Shown: in pieces, positions 50,214-61,045 of the stretch
Layout of the letters: every line of letters begins with the position of its first letter
How positions within the stretch are numbered: position 1 is the first letter of the stretch
NCBI RefSeq assembly: GCF_000004075.3
Contig: NC_026658.2
Location: 1,240,001-1,304,000, forward strand
Direction of reading: 5' to 3'
From: Cucumis sativus
Lineage: Eukaryota > Streptophyta > Magnoliopsida > Cucurbitales > Cucurbitaceae
Length of the DNA stretch: 64,000 bases
Made by a program: the position numbers and the translations under genes
The notes under the pieces: generated by a model
What the model saw: the letters and a program-made list of their open reading frames with translations, nothing else
Told to the model about the DNA's origin: nothing
Databases searched by the model: none

Positions 50214-50548
50214 GAAATAGCTGTGGGATCTTTGGTATTTGACTACTGCAGCGATATGTTGTTGAGGGCTGATTTAATGATGTCAAACAAATATGTTCTA
50301 TCTTGATCGCTTTCGTGATTTAACTTTTGGTTTTATCATGTTGAGATTGATTCTCACAGTGACTACCCTCTTTCCCTCTTCCTCTCTTTTTCCTTGAAAG
50401 CATTTTGTTCCATTTAGCAGCGATGCGTTTGCAGTAAATTCCTCTGAATCATTTGCTGTACTACATGAATTGGTCCTCTGAAAGTTGACTGGCCAGTAGT
50501 CATCTTTTAAGTGTTATGTTTACATGTACTCATCCTTTTTATTTACTC
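50214..50548 (+). repeat. Intronic duplication, copy B (about 335 bp)
   Basis: This is the second copy of the segment at 49082-49415, in direct orientation, with scattered substitutions and small indels. Confidence 0.85.
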
Positions 50549-52375
50549 ATGAGAGGATAACCAAATTTCTTCATCACTAGATAAAAGCATAAATGTGAAT
50601 TAGTGAATGTAGGGAATAAATTATTTCTACTCAATCTATTTTGGTTTCCTCGAGTTCAAGAATATCAATCTATTGTGAATTTGTACATGTTACAAGATTC
50701 GAGTTTCCTAGTTTTGAAACAAAGGTTTCAATTCAACAATCAAACAAGAAAAAAACCAAATGGATTAGGTCATAGAAATTGAGTACTTGATGGATTAGAG
50801 AAGAGCGATCTTCAAAAGTACAAGAAAATTGAGCAATGTGAGACAGGCCTAAATGTCAAGTAACAAACAATAATTGGAAGGATTGACTAATCAATGGAGT
50901 GAGAGGAGAGTGAAAAGTACCTTTCAGAGATGCAAGGAGAAGGGAGGCAACAAAGATGTCATGGCTCGTTTGGGAGGTGGTGGTGGCGGCTTCAGTATTA
51001 CGAGTGTCCAGGCCAACATTGATACACTCTAATAGCATAATCATTTCCAATGAAAAAAAGAAAGGGAAAAGCAAGGGAGTCTACACAACATAGAATAAGA
51101 TCTGGTTAGCACAAGTTGATTGCCAGCTCGTGGGACCTTTCAGACCTATATTACAGTGGTTAGGGAGTAAATTGTGTGACATGGTGTCCTTTTTTGCATT
51201 CTTTTGATGTGACATGAGGTGTTTGAAATATCTATTCCGGGGTAAAGAACATATCAAGCATTGATATGTTTCGCTCCTGGCGATCTTTTGGTGTGAATTG
51301 GCTTTCCATTTGCTAAGTTAAAAAAAGACGATGCAACCTTTTTAAATTTGATTTTATACTATTTTAAAGTTCGATGGCCATGGGACAAGAACTTTATGTT
51401 ACTTTTTGAGGTGGACCAAAACTAATTAAAAATAACATGTATGCACTCTTTCCTTCCTATTTTGCTCTCTCCTACTTCCATGCCTAGCTGCTCTCACTCA
51501 TCCTTTTTCTTACCTAGTCAACCTTCCTTATTCTTGGGTTTACCGCCCCTCTTCTAAACATGAAATGACTAAGCACAGGAAGTTGTTATCTAGCATTTGC
51601 TCGTTGTGCTGGTTTGGGGTTGTTGCTTGGTTTTTGTTTCTAATTTGGTTCATCACTCTTCTAATTGTCTCATTTTTGGCTACCGAATTTAGTTTTTCAT
51701 GCTAGAGCGGTGATAAGATGTGGAGAGACATAAGAACAACATGGGAAGAAGGGTAGATACGAACAAGGTGGAGAGACATAGGAACAAGGTGGCTACTAAA
51801 AAAGTTCTTAGTGTTGCTATTTGTCATTGTTCGTGCTCTAGCTTTTCAAAGTTGCTATTCAATCTTGCTTTTACTTGATTGTTTGCTAAATGCTCATTTC
51901 GTTGCTTATATGGGTTTGTTGTTCTCTAGTATTGCTTTAGTATGTTTCAAAAGGGGATGAGCACCTAGGTCTAGTTTGTTGTCCTTTAGAGGTAGGAAGA
52001 GTGAAAATGATTATTAAGCTGAAGGCATGAGGAGCGACGAGGAAGGGGTATCCAATGGAAATCTAACAATAATTATCTTTAGCACATAAATTTTATTGTG
52101 ATATACATACAACCATTTAAAAATGCCTCATCACCTTTTCGTTAAATTAGCTAGCACAAACAAGTTATTGTCACATAAATTTGAAGCATTTTAGAAAGCT
52201 CACGAATTTTGCTATAATTTTTAAAGCTCTATAACAAGTTCATCATAGATAACATTGAATCAAGTTCATTTGTGAAACCTCATCGGTTGATAATGTATCC
52301 CTAAGTTCTTTTTTCAAAGATTTTTTTCTTGTAAATATGCAACCGTTTTGATTGTTTAAGCTATGGCAGTCATCA

Positions 52376-55300
52376 ATGACGAAGAAGAGAGGGAAAGCGT
52401 CGAAGGGTAAAAAGGGTGAAGAACCTTTGGATCATTCAAAAAAAGGTGCTAATGAACTTATTAAGAAGAAGAAGTCAAGGAAGATGAGCAAAGCTTCCAT
52501 TCTAAATGTTGGCTATACTACTATAGAAGATCTTGTTAATGGTCCAACTTGTGCTTCAATTTCAACTTCAATCCCTCCTGGTAATGATCAGAAGAAGCAC
52601 GAGAAAGTAGAGGGGAACAAAGGCACCTCAGGATTCATTTTTATGTGCAATGGAAAAACGAAGCCGGAATGTTATCAATATCGTGTTTTTGGCTTACCAA
52701 AAGGGAAAATTGAAGTTGTGAAGAATATCAATTCTGACACTAAGCTATTTTTGTTTGACATTGACTTGAAGCTTCTTTATGGAATCTATCAAGCTACCGG
52801 CAATGGTGCATTGGATTTGGAACCAACGGCTTTCAATGGACAATTTCAAGCACAGGTAAAAAAGACTACCCTTATTTAGATTTGAAATAAGATGGGTGGT
52901 TTTTTTTATAAAACTAAGATTTATGCAAGCATTTATGCTCCCTTTCTTTATTGATATGGAAAAACTCGAGTGTATAACTCGATGTGTGCATAATATGCTA
53001 ACTTTTGTCTTCAGCAAGGATGGGGAGGTTTAAAACTCAAGTTTACAACTCGATATGCTACGTTATGGTGGAAACCCTCCTTGTTTAGTGGCAAGGGTTC
53101 CTTGACTAGTTCAAACTTCTCAATTAAGACTTTTGAATCAAGCATATCATTGAAATTATTTAGTTATCATGTTAGGCAATGCCTTTTGCCTTATGAATTA
53201 AGCATATAATGTATGTTGTGTGAACATTTGTGTTTCATTATGCATTGGAGACACATCAGGTGGTTGTAAGCTCTCCTAGATCTACAACCTCGATCAAAAT
53301 ATTCTATAGGTTGTATGATTTTGTCTTTGAGTTCCAAGTTACACTCAAGTTAAACTTGACCTAGAAAAGTGATGCTTTGAGCTTGGCTAGAGCGTAAGCC
53401 TAAACCATTATTTGGAGATGGGTTTAGGCCCATAAGACCTTTGATAGCTTTAGCTCGTGGTTCTCATATGTGGACTTAGTTCATTGGATGAAATTTTGAA
53501 TAAGTAATGGGTTGATCCATTGACAAGCCCAATATATGATTCGTTTTTTAAAATTCATAGGCAAATATTGTTTGGGTTTTTATATTTAATTTTATTAAAA
53601 GTTGTTTTTCAATTAAATTTTATTTTGAACACTTTTGTGTTTCTTTAAAAATTTACTTAATAAGAGTACTAATTTTTTAAGTTATTTTAGTATTTTATTG
53701 TTGAAGAAATTGTTTATTTAAACTTTGTTATGCGCATATTTTTTTTAAAAGTATAATAATAATAGTTATTGTGTAAATTTTATGAAATGTTGGGCCCATA
53801 ACCCATAGGTCATAAGATTGGAACCCGTCTCTGATACCAATTGTAGTGTTGAAATCCCTATGCAAGGGAAGAAAACACATGGCCAACTCAAAATTATTTG
53901 AAATTTCAAAACACCTCTACATTGCAAAATAAATTAATAGGGGTAAGTGCTCATGGGGATTGATAGTGACCATGAGAAGATGGAAAGGTGGGTTGATAAG
54001 TTTGGTTGTGAGGTGGGTTTTTTCCCATGTTATCTTGGGTTTCCTTTGGGAGGTCATCCACGGGCTACAACGTTCTGGGACATTGTTTATGAGCAAAATC
54101 CGAAGGAGGCTTGCTATGTGGAAGAAAGGCTTTTTCTCTAAAGTAGAAGGTTAACTCTGATCAAATTCTCGTGTTGAGCAACATTCATGTGTACTATTTT
54201 TCTTGTTTTTGGATTCCTAGCTCGGTTTGTAAGAGTTAAGAAAAACTTATGAGGAACTTCCTTGGGAGGGTATTGACGAAGGGAAGGGGTCTCACTTCGT
54301 CAGGGGGAGGCTTGTGCGCTAGGGAGAGGTTGGAGGTTGGTTGGTTATTTAAGGGTAACAGAGCATTGTTGGCTAATTGGTTGTAGTGCTTTACCCTTGA
54401 GCTCGAAGCTTTGTGGTGTAGGATCATTGTGAGCAAGCATGGTAACCATCCTTTTGAATTGGTAGAGAAAGGGGTTAAAGGCACACATCGAATTCTGCAT
54501 AAAGATATTTTGTTGGAGTTTCCTACTTGTTCTAGTTATGGGAGATGGGAAGGACACTTTTTTTGGGAGGATCATTGGGTGCATGATAGAGCTCTTTCTT
54601 TTGTCTCTTCTCATCTGTACGACTTATCTTCTTTGGGAAACCGCACGATCTTTGGTTTTCAGGGTCGTTTTGAGAATTATGTGTCTATCTCCTTTAGGGT
54701 GGGGAGGAGGGATGCTTGTACTTGGGAGTACAAATCCTAGCAAAGAGTTTTCTTGTAAATCCTTCTTTAGGTTGTTGGATCCCTTTCTTACAGCGGAATC
54801 CGAAATCCGGAATTCGTATGTGATGTGATATGAAGGATTAAGAAACCTAGGAAAGTTAGATTTTTTATTTGGCAAGTTTTTCTTACTTTTGATAGGCTTG
54901 TTAGGAGGACTTCACTTCTGTATTCTCTGTTGAAAAGGTTGAGGAAGACAAGATCATCTTCTCTAGGATTTTTAGTATTCGAAGACTTTATGGAGCTTCC
55001 TCTTGCATGGGTGCGATGTTAGTTTTGTTGAGCAGAGAGATGTTCGTGTGACAATTGAAGAGTTCCTCCTCCATTCGCCTTTCACAGATAGTCCACTTTC
55101 TTTGGTGGGTTGAGGTGTGTGCGATTGGTTGGGATATTTGGGGGGGGGGGATTGATAAGAGTTTGGGATGGATCCTCGCAAGGTTTAATCTTTGGACAGG
55201 TTTCTTGTGTCCCTTTAGGCTTTTGTTTTGAAGCTTTTTTTATAACTATTCTCTAGGAACCATTTTACTTAGTTGGCTCCCTTCATTTTGTTGGGGTGTG

Positions 55301-57663
55301 TTGTTGGGTTTGCTTTTTGTACGTCCTTGTATTTTTTTATATTTTTTTCTTAATTATTTTGTTTCTTTATAAAAAAAGATTGATTTCTAAAATCAATATA
55401 TTATAAAATTAAACTAGGCCATGCATGCTTTTTATGAATTCAAAATAGGTGGTCTTGCAACAATAGCAAATTTTTGTTATGATAATGGGTCTCATATCAT
55501 TACATTTTTTAAATTGCAAAAGTAGCAAATTTAAAAGCTGATAATCCGATAGTCCTTCGACAGCCCTATGATTACCGTTTGATAGTCGTCTGATATCACT
55601 AATTTTGTCGTAATATGCAAACAATAGGTGCCATGAGCTATTTTTTCTAAATGTTTTTGTCATTTGATGCATTTTTCCTTAAAAATAGAGATCGAATGTG
55701 TTAGTGTAGGTGACATGCAAGTGGGGATTTTCTATGGGTGTGCATAAGACCGGACCGTGAAATAGTAGTCACAAGGTGTAACTTTGTTGACTAGTTAAGT
55801 TTCTATTTCAATACACACAGTTAAAGAAAATGAAAAAAAATGTGTTTGTTCGTTTCTTTCATTTTCAGAAATTACTGTCATGTTTTGTTGTGTCATCTGT
55901 TTTCCGTGTCCGTATGTCCACAACGTGTTTGTTTCTTACATTTCCAGAAATTACCATGCATGTCGTGTTGTGTCTGTGGTTCCTAGATGGAAGTGATGAT
56001 GGGGGAAGATAACCCTATCCAAAGGAAATTACAAAATATTTTCAATGGCCCATGGGAGAACGTAGGCTGTAGTTGTAAAATAAAGGTGACAATTTGCATG
56101 AAATTTTGGTGAGAGATTCAAAAGGTATTTTGGAGCATGAATGGTGGATATGTTTTGAGGCATTAATAATGAAAACGAGTGAAAGTCATTTCTGTCTGGT
56201 CCATTTGTGACTTCTTGATGGACGGGATGTATGCATCAAAATATCCAATTGATTATCTATCGTCTTATGTTCTCATTGACTTATTTTTTTTATTCCTTGG
56301 GTAACTTCTGATGTAGGTGAAGTTTGAGATTTTCAAGGATTGCTTGCCTCTTCACGAGAATGCTTTCAAACACGCTATTAAAGACAATTACGACGGTCAT
56401 CGAAAATTTAAACAGGAGCTCAGTAGCACACAGGTTATGTTGTCCAAATTCTCTATGTTGAATTGCTTTCGAATCCTAGGTTTCATGTAATTGTCAAGCA
56501 AATGTTTATTTTTATGAAAGAGAATGCTTCTTATTATAATTGGCTGAGGCTTTTTTTTTTATCATGAAGGTGAAAAGGCTAATTTCTTTGTTCCGCCCAA
56601 TCCCCAAGAAATCATTTGCTAAGAGATCAGATATTCGTCCAAATGTGGGGATCCAGTCATCATTTAAGTCTGCACGAACCCAAGAAGCGGTTAAATCATA
56701 TCCTCTTGAGAAACCGTTGTTTGGAGTGCATTGCCTGCCTATCCTTGAGACAGGACCTCAACATGATGTCCACCATGGGCATGATATCCATCAGGGGAAG
56801 TATAATCCATTTGAACCAGGATTCCACGTCTCTCAGTCTCATTCACAACTGCAGCCTAGGCTCTTAAGAACAGATGGCCCTACCCGTCATTTTGAACCTT
56901 ATCATCATCCCCGTCCATTTGAACCTTATCATCCTGAGCAGGCACAAGCATATTTTCCTGAAGGATCTTTTAGACACCCTCCAGAATCATATGCAAGGTA
57001 TTCGTTTTTATCGCCTCAAATATTTAGAACACTTTTTAGACTGAGTTTCTTGAGGCGGTCTAGGTTTTTATTTAATTAATCATAGTGCACAATGATTATT
57101 TGCTGTTTTACGTAACTGATTACTTTTGTTACTGAATGCTTAATCATTTGGGGTTTGCCAAGGCACTTTGCATCTTGTACATGAAAGTTGGAATTTTAGA
57201 TTTGTGGTTATGCTATTGGTTTGGGCATCTTTTTTAGCATTTTCTTCTTCCTACCTACATAAATTGATACGTTTTTCTTTTTAACTTCAACAGTATTCGG
57301 AATACAAATGAGACGAATCATGGAGACCATCGATTTGTGTATGGCAACCAGTATTTTACAACACAGTTCTTGTCAGATTATCTTCCTGGTTTCTATAGCC
57401 ATCGGCCGTCTTCTACAACCTTGCATACTGCTCCTTTGCCAAAAGCATGGAACAACTCACCACCTCCATATCGTGTAGAGGACAGGATGACATCTCCACA
57501 TCATTCTTACTATCCTACGGTGGTCTCTCAGGAGCGAGTCCCCATGGTGTATGCTAGTGTGCCACAAGGGACAGCTTTTAGTAATCTTAGATATGGTGAA
57601 CCAAATTTGCCACCATCCTCATATTATTACTCTTCAGCTGCTACAAGGCCAAACTATAGGTAA
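52376..57663 (+). CDS. DCD (Development and Cell Death) domain protein
   Basis: DCD proteins are plant-specific and linked to development, stress and programmed cell death; the biochemical role is unknown. Coding exons are 52376-52855, 56317-56433, 56570-56997 and 57294-57663, all GT-AG and in frame, giving 464 residues. The N-terminus is very basic (KKKSRK near 31-36, a possible nuclear signal). The DCD domain runs from about 84 to 210: [20 protein letters not shown], then [43 protein letters not shown], and [16 protein letters not shown], ending [10 protein letters not shown]. The C-terminal half is rich in His, Pro and Tyr, with [20 protein letters not shown] repeats. The ATG at 52376 is the first in frame. 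The stop overlaps a possible donor (TATAG|gtaagt at 57660), so a further 3' exon cannot be excluded. Intron 1 of the coding part (3.46 kb) hosts LTR and LINE relics. Confidence 0.85.
53829..53940 (-). mobile_element. LTR retrotransposon edge with tRNA-Met primer-binding site
   Basis: On the minus strand TGGTATCAGAG (53839-53829) matches the start of the usual initiator-tRNA-Met primer-binding site. Two bases away the plus strand reads TGTAGTGTTGAAATCCC from 53842, as expected for an LTR end (on the minus strand the LTR would finish ...AACACTACA). So the 5' LTR lay to the right and the internal region to the left. Neither a full LTR nor gag or pol was recognised; the LINE relic begins about 100 bp on. 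Confidence 0.6.
53940..55380 (+). mobile_element. LINE retrotransposon relic in DCD-gene intron
   Basis: Broken plus-strand frames give the C-terminal part of a plant LINE reverse transcriptase in order. About 53985-54060 reads '[18 protein letters not shown]' and '[13 protein letters not shown]'. About 54095-54150 reads '[18 protein letters not shown]'. Near 54410-54500 are '[18 protein letters not shown]' and '[15 protein letters not shown]', and near 54560 '[15 protein letters not shown]'. The 3' end (about 55300-55380) is a T-rich tail with 'gtacgtccttgtattttt' typical of these LINEs. It is truncated at the 5' side and full of stops and frameshifts. Confidence 0.8.
55381..56316 (+). other. 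Remainder of DCD-gene intron
   Basis: The part at about 55440-55640 resembles a degraded fold-back element ('aatagcaaatttttgttatg', 'ttgcaaaagtagcaaattta', 'ccgatagtcc'). The rest is AT-rich intron ending in 'ctgatgtag' at 56316. Confidence 0.4.
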
Positions 57664-58672
57664 GTATGGCAGCCAACGTCAGAGTCCGAGTTACGTTGAA
57701 ACCAAAAATTTGTATCTTCGTCTTAATTCCATGTATTAAGAAGACTTGTTAAATGTGCTCGAGATCAATCGTTTTGGTTATCAATTATGTGTAGTGTTTT
57801 GTTTTTCTCTGAGAAAATTTGCGGTTGAATGATTTGAAATTTCTGCCATATTGATGATAACATAGAGATGCTTGAATCCTCATGTTTTTTTCATCATTTT
57901 TTTAAAAAAAATTGTATCACATTTTTTCTTGGGTATTAAAGGTTTGTAAGAATATTATGGAAAGCATGCATGTCTAGTAATTGGCACAAAATACCTAAAA
58001 TGAACAATTATAATAAATTTATCAATTGGTTTAATTATGAAAATTACCTACCTTTTGTGGCATGAATTTCTTTCTTTTTCTAATAAAATCTATACCTTTA
58101 ACGTCCATTAATTTTGAACTAAAATATTTATAAGATATAATAAAATATTATAGATTAGAATAAACCAAAATATATTATGTTATTGTTTGAATTTTTGGAA
58201 ATTTGCATATATCTTGAATATAATGACTAAATTCTTAGACAAATTCAATAAAATGAACTCTTACAACAGGAGTAATCTCACTTCTTCATTAAAGATCTTA
58301 ACAACAATGAATGAATGAATTTAAAACTTATATTAAAATGTTCCAAGAACAGCAAAAGAAAACTTTAGGAACCAAATTAAACTATAGCCATTATTCATAA
58401 AATCGCAATAAGAATAACTAATCTTAGAGTTCAGTAGTAGAATAGATAGGAGAGTATATGATTTCTAAAATAGAACTTCTGTAGTAGAATAGAGTTAATT
58501 CAAAGCTTACACACTACTTTTATTAAACCTTAAGGCACTAGAAAACAAAGTAAAAGAAAGGTAGAGAAAAAGAGAAGGGTTACGAGTGAGTGATTGATAG
58601 TGAGTGATTGCGATTGCGATTGCGATTGGGATTGCATCAGTTTACGTTGCAACTGTGTTGATGGTTATTTAT
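57664..58672. other. Convergent intergenic region between DCD and SEC14 genes
   Basis: This is about 1 kb of AT-rich DNA holding the 3' ends of the two converging genes. A short 'gcgattgcgattgcgattg' hexamer run occurs near 58608-58628. No other feature is seen. Confidence 0.6.
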
Positions 58673-60904
58673 TTAGCAGTCTTGGATTGGAACTAGTGAA
58701 AGCTTGCCTCCATATACATCAGGCAGTTGGCTCTCATCAATGTCATTAAGTAGTGTGGATCTCAGCTTTTTGTCCTCCACAAAGCATATCTACACAAATG
58801 CATAGTTTTTGGTTAAAAGTACTTTTCACAAAACTCAAAATTTTAAATTCTATGAGAAAAGGAGTGGAAAGCGAGAGGCAAATTTGCATGTGTGTATGAG
58901 GTTTCGTTTTGATAATTTCATACAACGCAAATATTACATAATAAAACCTCAATTTTGAAAATTACGGTAAGTTTCATTTTCAATCAAATTTTTGGTCATC
59001 CATCAGAATGTGTGATAGAGAGATTTTACCTTCTTCTTGGTTTTCTTGTCAATAAAAGGGTAAACCATCTTCCATGCTGTCATGAATATGTAAGGAACAT
59101 GTACAATATACAACTTGCCCAGCCTCTCAGGGTAGCAATCCTGTGATCAAAACAATCAAACAACTGTTTAAAAACACTGTTTGGTATGATCTTTCTTGAG
59201 TATTGATCAAATGTCAAACCTGCAAGATTTGTAGAGATGCTCGATATCCACGAATATCACTGTTAGAGTATCCCCATCCTTGAAGGTCACCAATACACAC
59301 AAACTTTTCCTGCCCACTTGGCATCCTGAAAAATATAGAAGGTTTGAAATTTCCCCTAGAAAAGAGGTACTGTTCTCCATTGGAACCAACTGAAATACTT
59401 GAGGAGCAGAAATTACCTGGAACTTATTTGCTCTAGAACAAAGATTACATAACCTGCAAAAGATTAAAAGATAAAACTGATCAGAATCTTCATCTGTGAT
59501 TTTAAAGTGAAATAACTAACATCAAATTTGGATTCAAATCACATGAGTTCAAAGTCATAACATACGAATAAACTCTTCTATGTTTCCCTGTTTATGCCTG
59601 TTACCATAGCCAACTATAATTGGACGTCCCTTCTTATCAACACCTTGCATAAACAGCTTGTTGTGAGAAAGATTGGTTGATATCTCTGACGGTGATATAA
59701 ATCCGTTAGGAATAGCAGATCTTCTCCAGCTCAAATACTTCAGAAACATGGCAGAAGCCTTCTCTATGTCTAAATCACGAGCTCGTAAAAACCTTCGGAT
59801 CATGAAGTCATCTACATCCTGCCAACATGCAGAAAATGTTCAGGATCTTTACAAAAAACAAAGTTATCAAGAGTTGTTTGCATGCACATAATGTTCTTAA
59901 GTCATAGGAAATAGTAAAAAGTTTTAAGAATTCTGTGGAAAAAGTTCATTGCACAAGAGCAATTCATCCGAATATCCTAACAAGTTCTTCAATGGAAGAG
60001 ACAAATGCTTGTTAATCTAAGTTGTACGCGTCTAGGTAAAATTTATCCTCTCGATTCTCATAACAAATATCCCTACAACAACAAATGAATTAGTCGGCAC
60101 AGATTCTGTTTCACAGGATTTTCTTACAGACGCTAATTGCTCTTGAATGTTTGAATATTTTAAAAAGATAAGGACAGTCCGCAAAATATGCAACTCTACC
60201 AAAATATTTCAAAAATAGTTTCAAAGAATCCGTATGGTTCAATTTCTGTGGGCCAATTGAAGTAAAAGCAACACAGAATTCAACATCAGGATTTAAAAAA
60301 TAACTTCTAACAACACAATAACACGAATTACAGATTTGGACAAATCCAAAGAGCGTAAAATTCATATTAACCTCCGAAAAAAGTACTTAAAAGGAGGGAA
60401 AATATGGATCCAATAGAAGGATTGGACAAGAACTGATCAACAAATTGAATTCAGAACAACAGGAAAACAGAACAGATCGAACTGGAGCAATGAACACAAG
60501 CCGTAGTAAAATGTATATCGAGAAAAACAATCCTCGAGATCTTTCCATTAAGAAGAACCAAAAATTTCAAAAGAAACACACGAGAACACAAATTAAAACA
60601 TGAAAACAGAAGAAACACGCAATCAAAACAGGCGAATGACAAGAAATCGAAGAGTAGTATAAGTAAAGTTAACCTTAGCAGAGGAGTCTTCCTTTTCAAC
60701 AAAAGCTCTCATGATCGCAACCTTCTGTTTCTCAACATCATTCCAATCCAAGGTATCATTGATCACAGGCGTTAAAGAACCATTCGATTCTTCAACACAC
60801 TCCTTGAAGTCATCTTCTTCCTCCTCCTCCTCCTCCGTCGTCCACTCTGAGTTTTCCATTGACTTTCCGTTGGGCTGTAGAGGAGTCGAATGGTGAGTCG
60901 CCAT
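58673..60904 (-). CDS. SEC14/CRAL-TRIO phosphatidylinositol-transfer-like protein
   Basis: SEC14-like proteins bind phospholipids such as phosphatidylinositol in a closed pocket and help phosphoinositide signalling and membrane traffic. Minus-strand exons are 60904-60674, 59818-59566, 59453-59417, 59325-59220, 59140-59030 and 58789-58673; all junctions are GT-AG and in frame, giving 284 residues. The N-terminus is acidic (EEEEEEEDD near 24-32). The CRAL-TRIO N domain (DVDDFMIRRFLRARDLDIEK) begins at about residue 78. The lipid-binding domain follows: GRPIIVGYGNRHKQG, FVCIGDLQGWGYSNSDIRGY, LYIVHVPYIFMTAWKMVYPF, and the end LPDVYGGKLSLVP. There is no GOLD or nodulin domain, so it belongs with the short plant SEC14 proteins. 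Exon 3 is only 37 nt. GA and GAA repeats lie just upstream of the start. Confidence 0.92.
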
Positions 60905-60929
60905 GAATGAAAGAGAGTGTGATTTGAGA

Positions 60930-61045
60930 GAGAGAGAGAGAGAGAGGAACTTGTAATAGTACTAGATCTCCCTTGCTGTGTGAGTCTCCATTTCAACAGA
61001 GTTGAAGAAGAAGAAGAAGACGAAGTAGAAGAAGAAGAAGACGAG
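60930..61045 (+). repeat. GA dinucleotide and GAA triplet repeats in SEC14 5' region
   Basis: A (GA)n run at about 60928-60953 and an interrupted GAA-rich run at about 61003-61042 (CT and CTT on the gene's strand) lie 25-140 bp upstream of the start codon. Pyrimidine-rich leaders of this kind are common in plant genes and may be polymorphic. Confidence 0.75.

Larger units (their letters stand above)
48771..52375 (+). other. Probable 5' leader and leader intron of the DCD-domain gene
   Basis: A GC-richer segment at about 48785-48856 has a telo-box-like 'aaccctaatcg' and ends 'tttccag|gtatttcg', which looks like a first non-coding exon. The next exon would begin just before 52376, after 'gtttaag' or 'atggcag'. 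The 3.5 kb between is AT- and T-rich and carries two duplications listed separately. That this leader belongs to the DCD gene is inferred from strand and position only. Confidence 0.4.
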
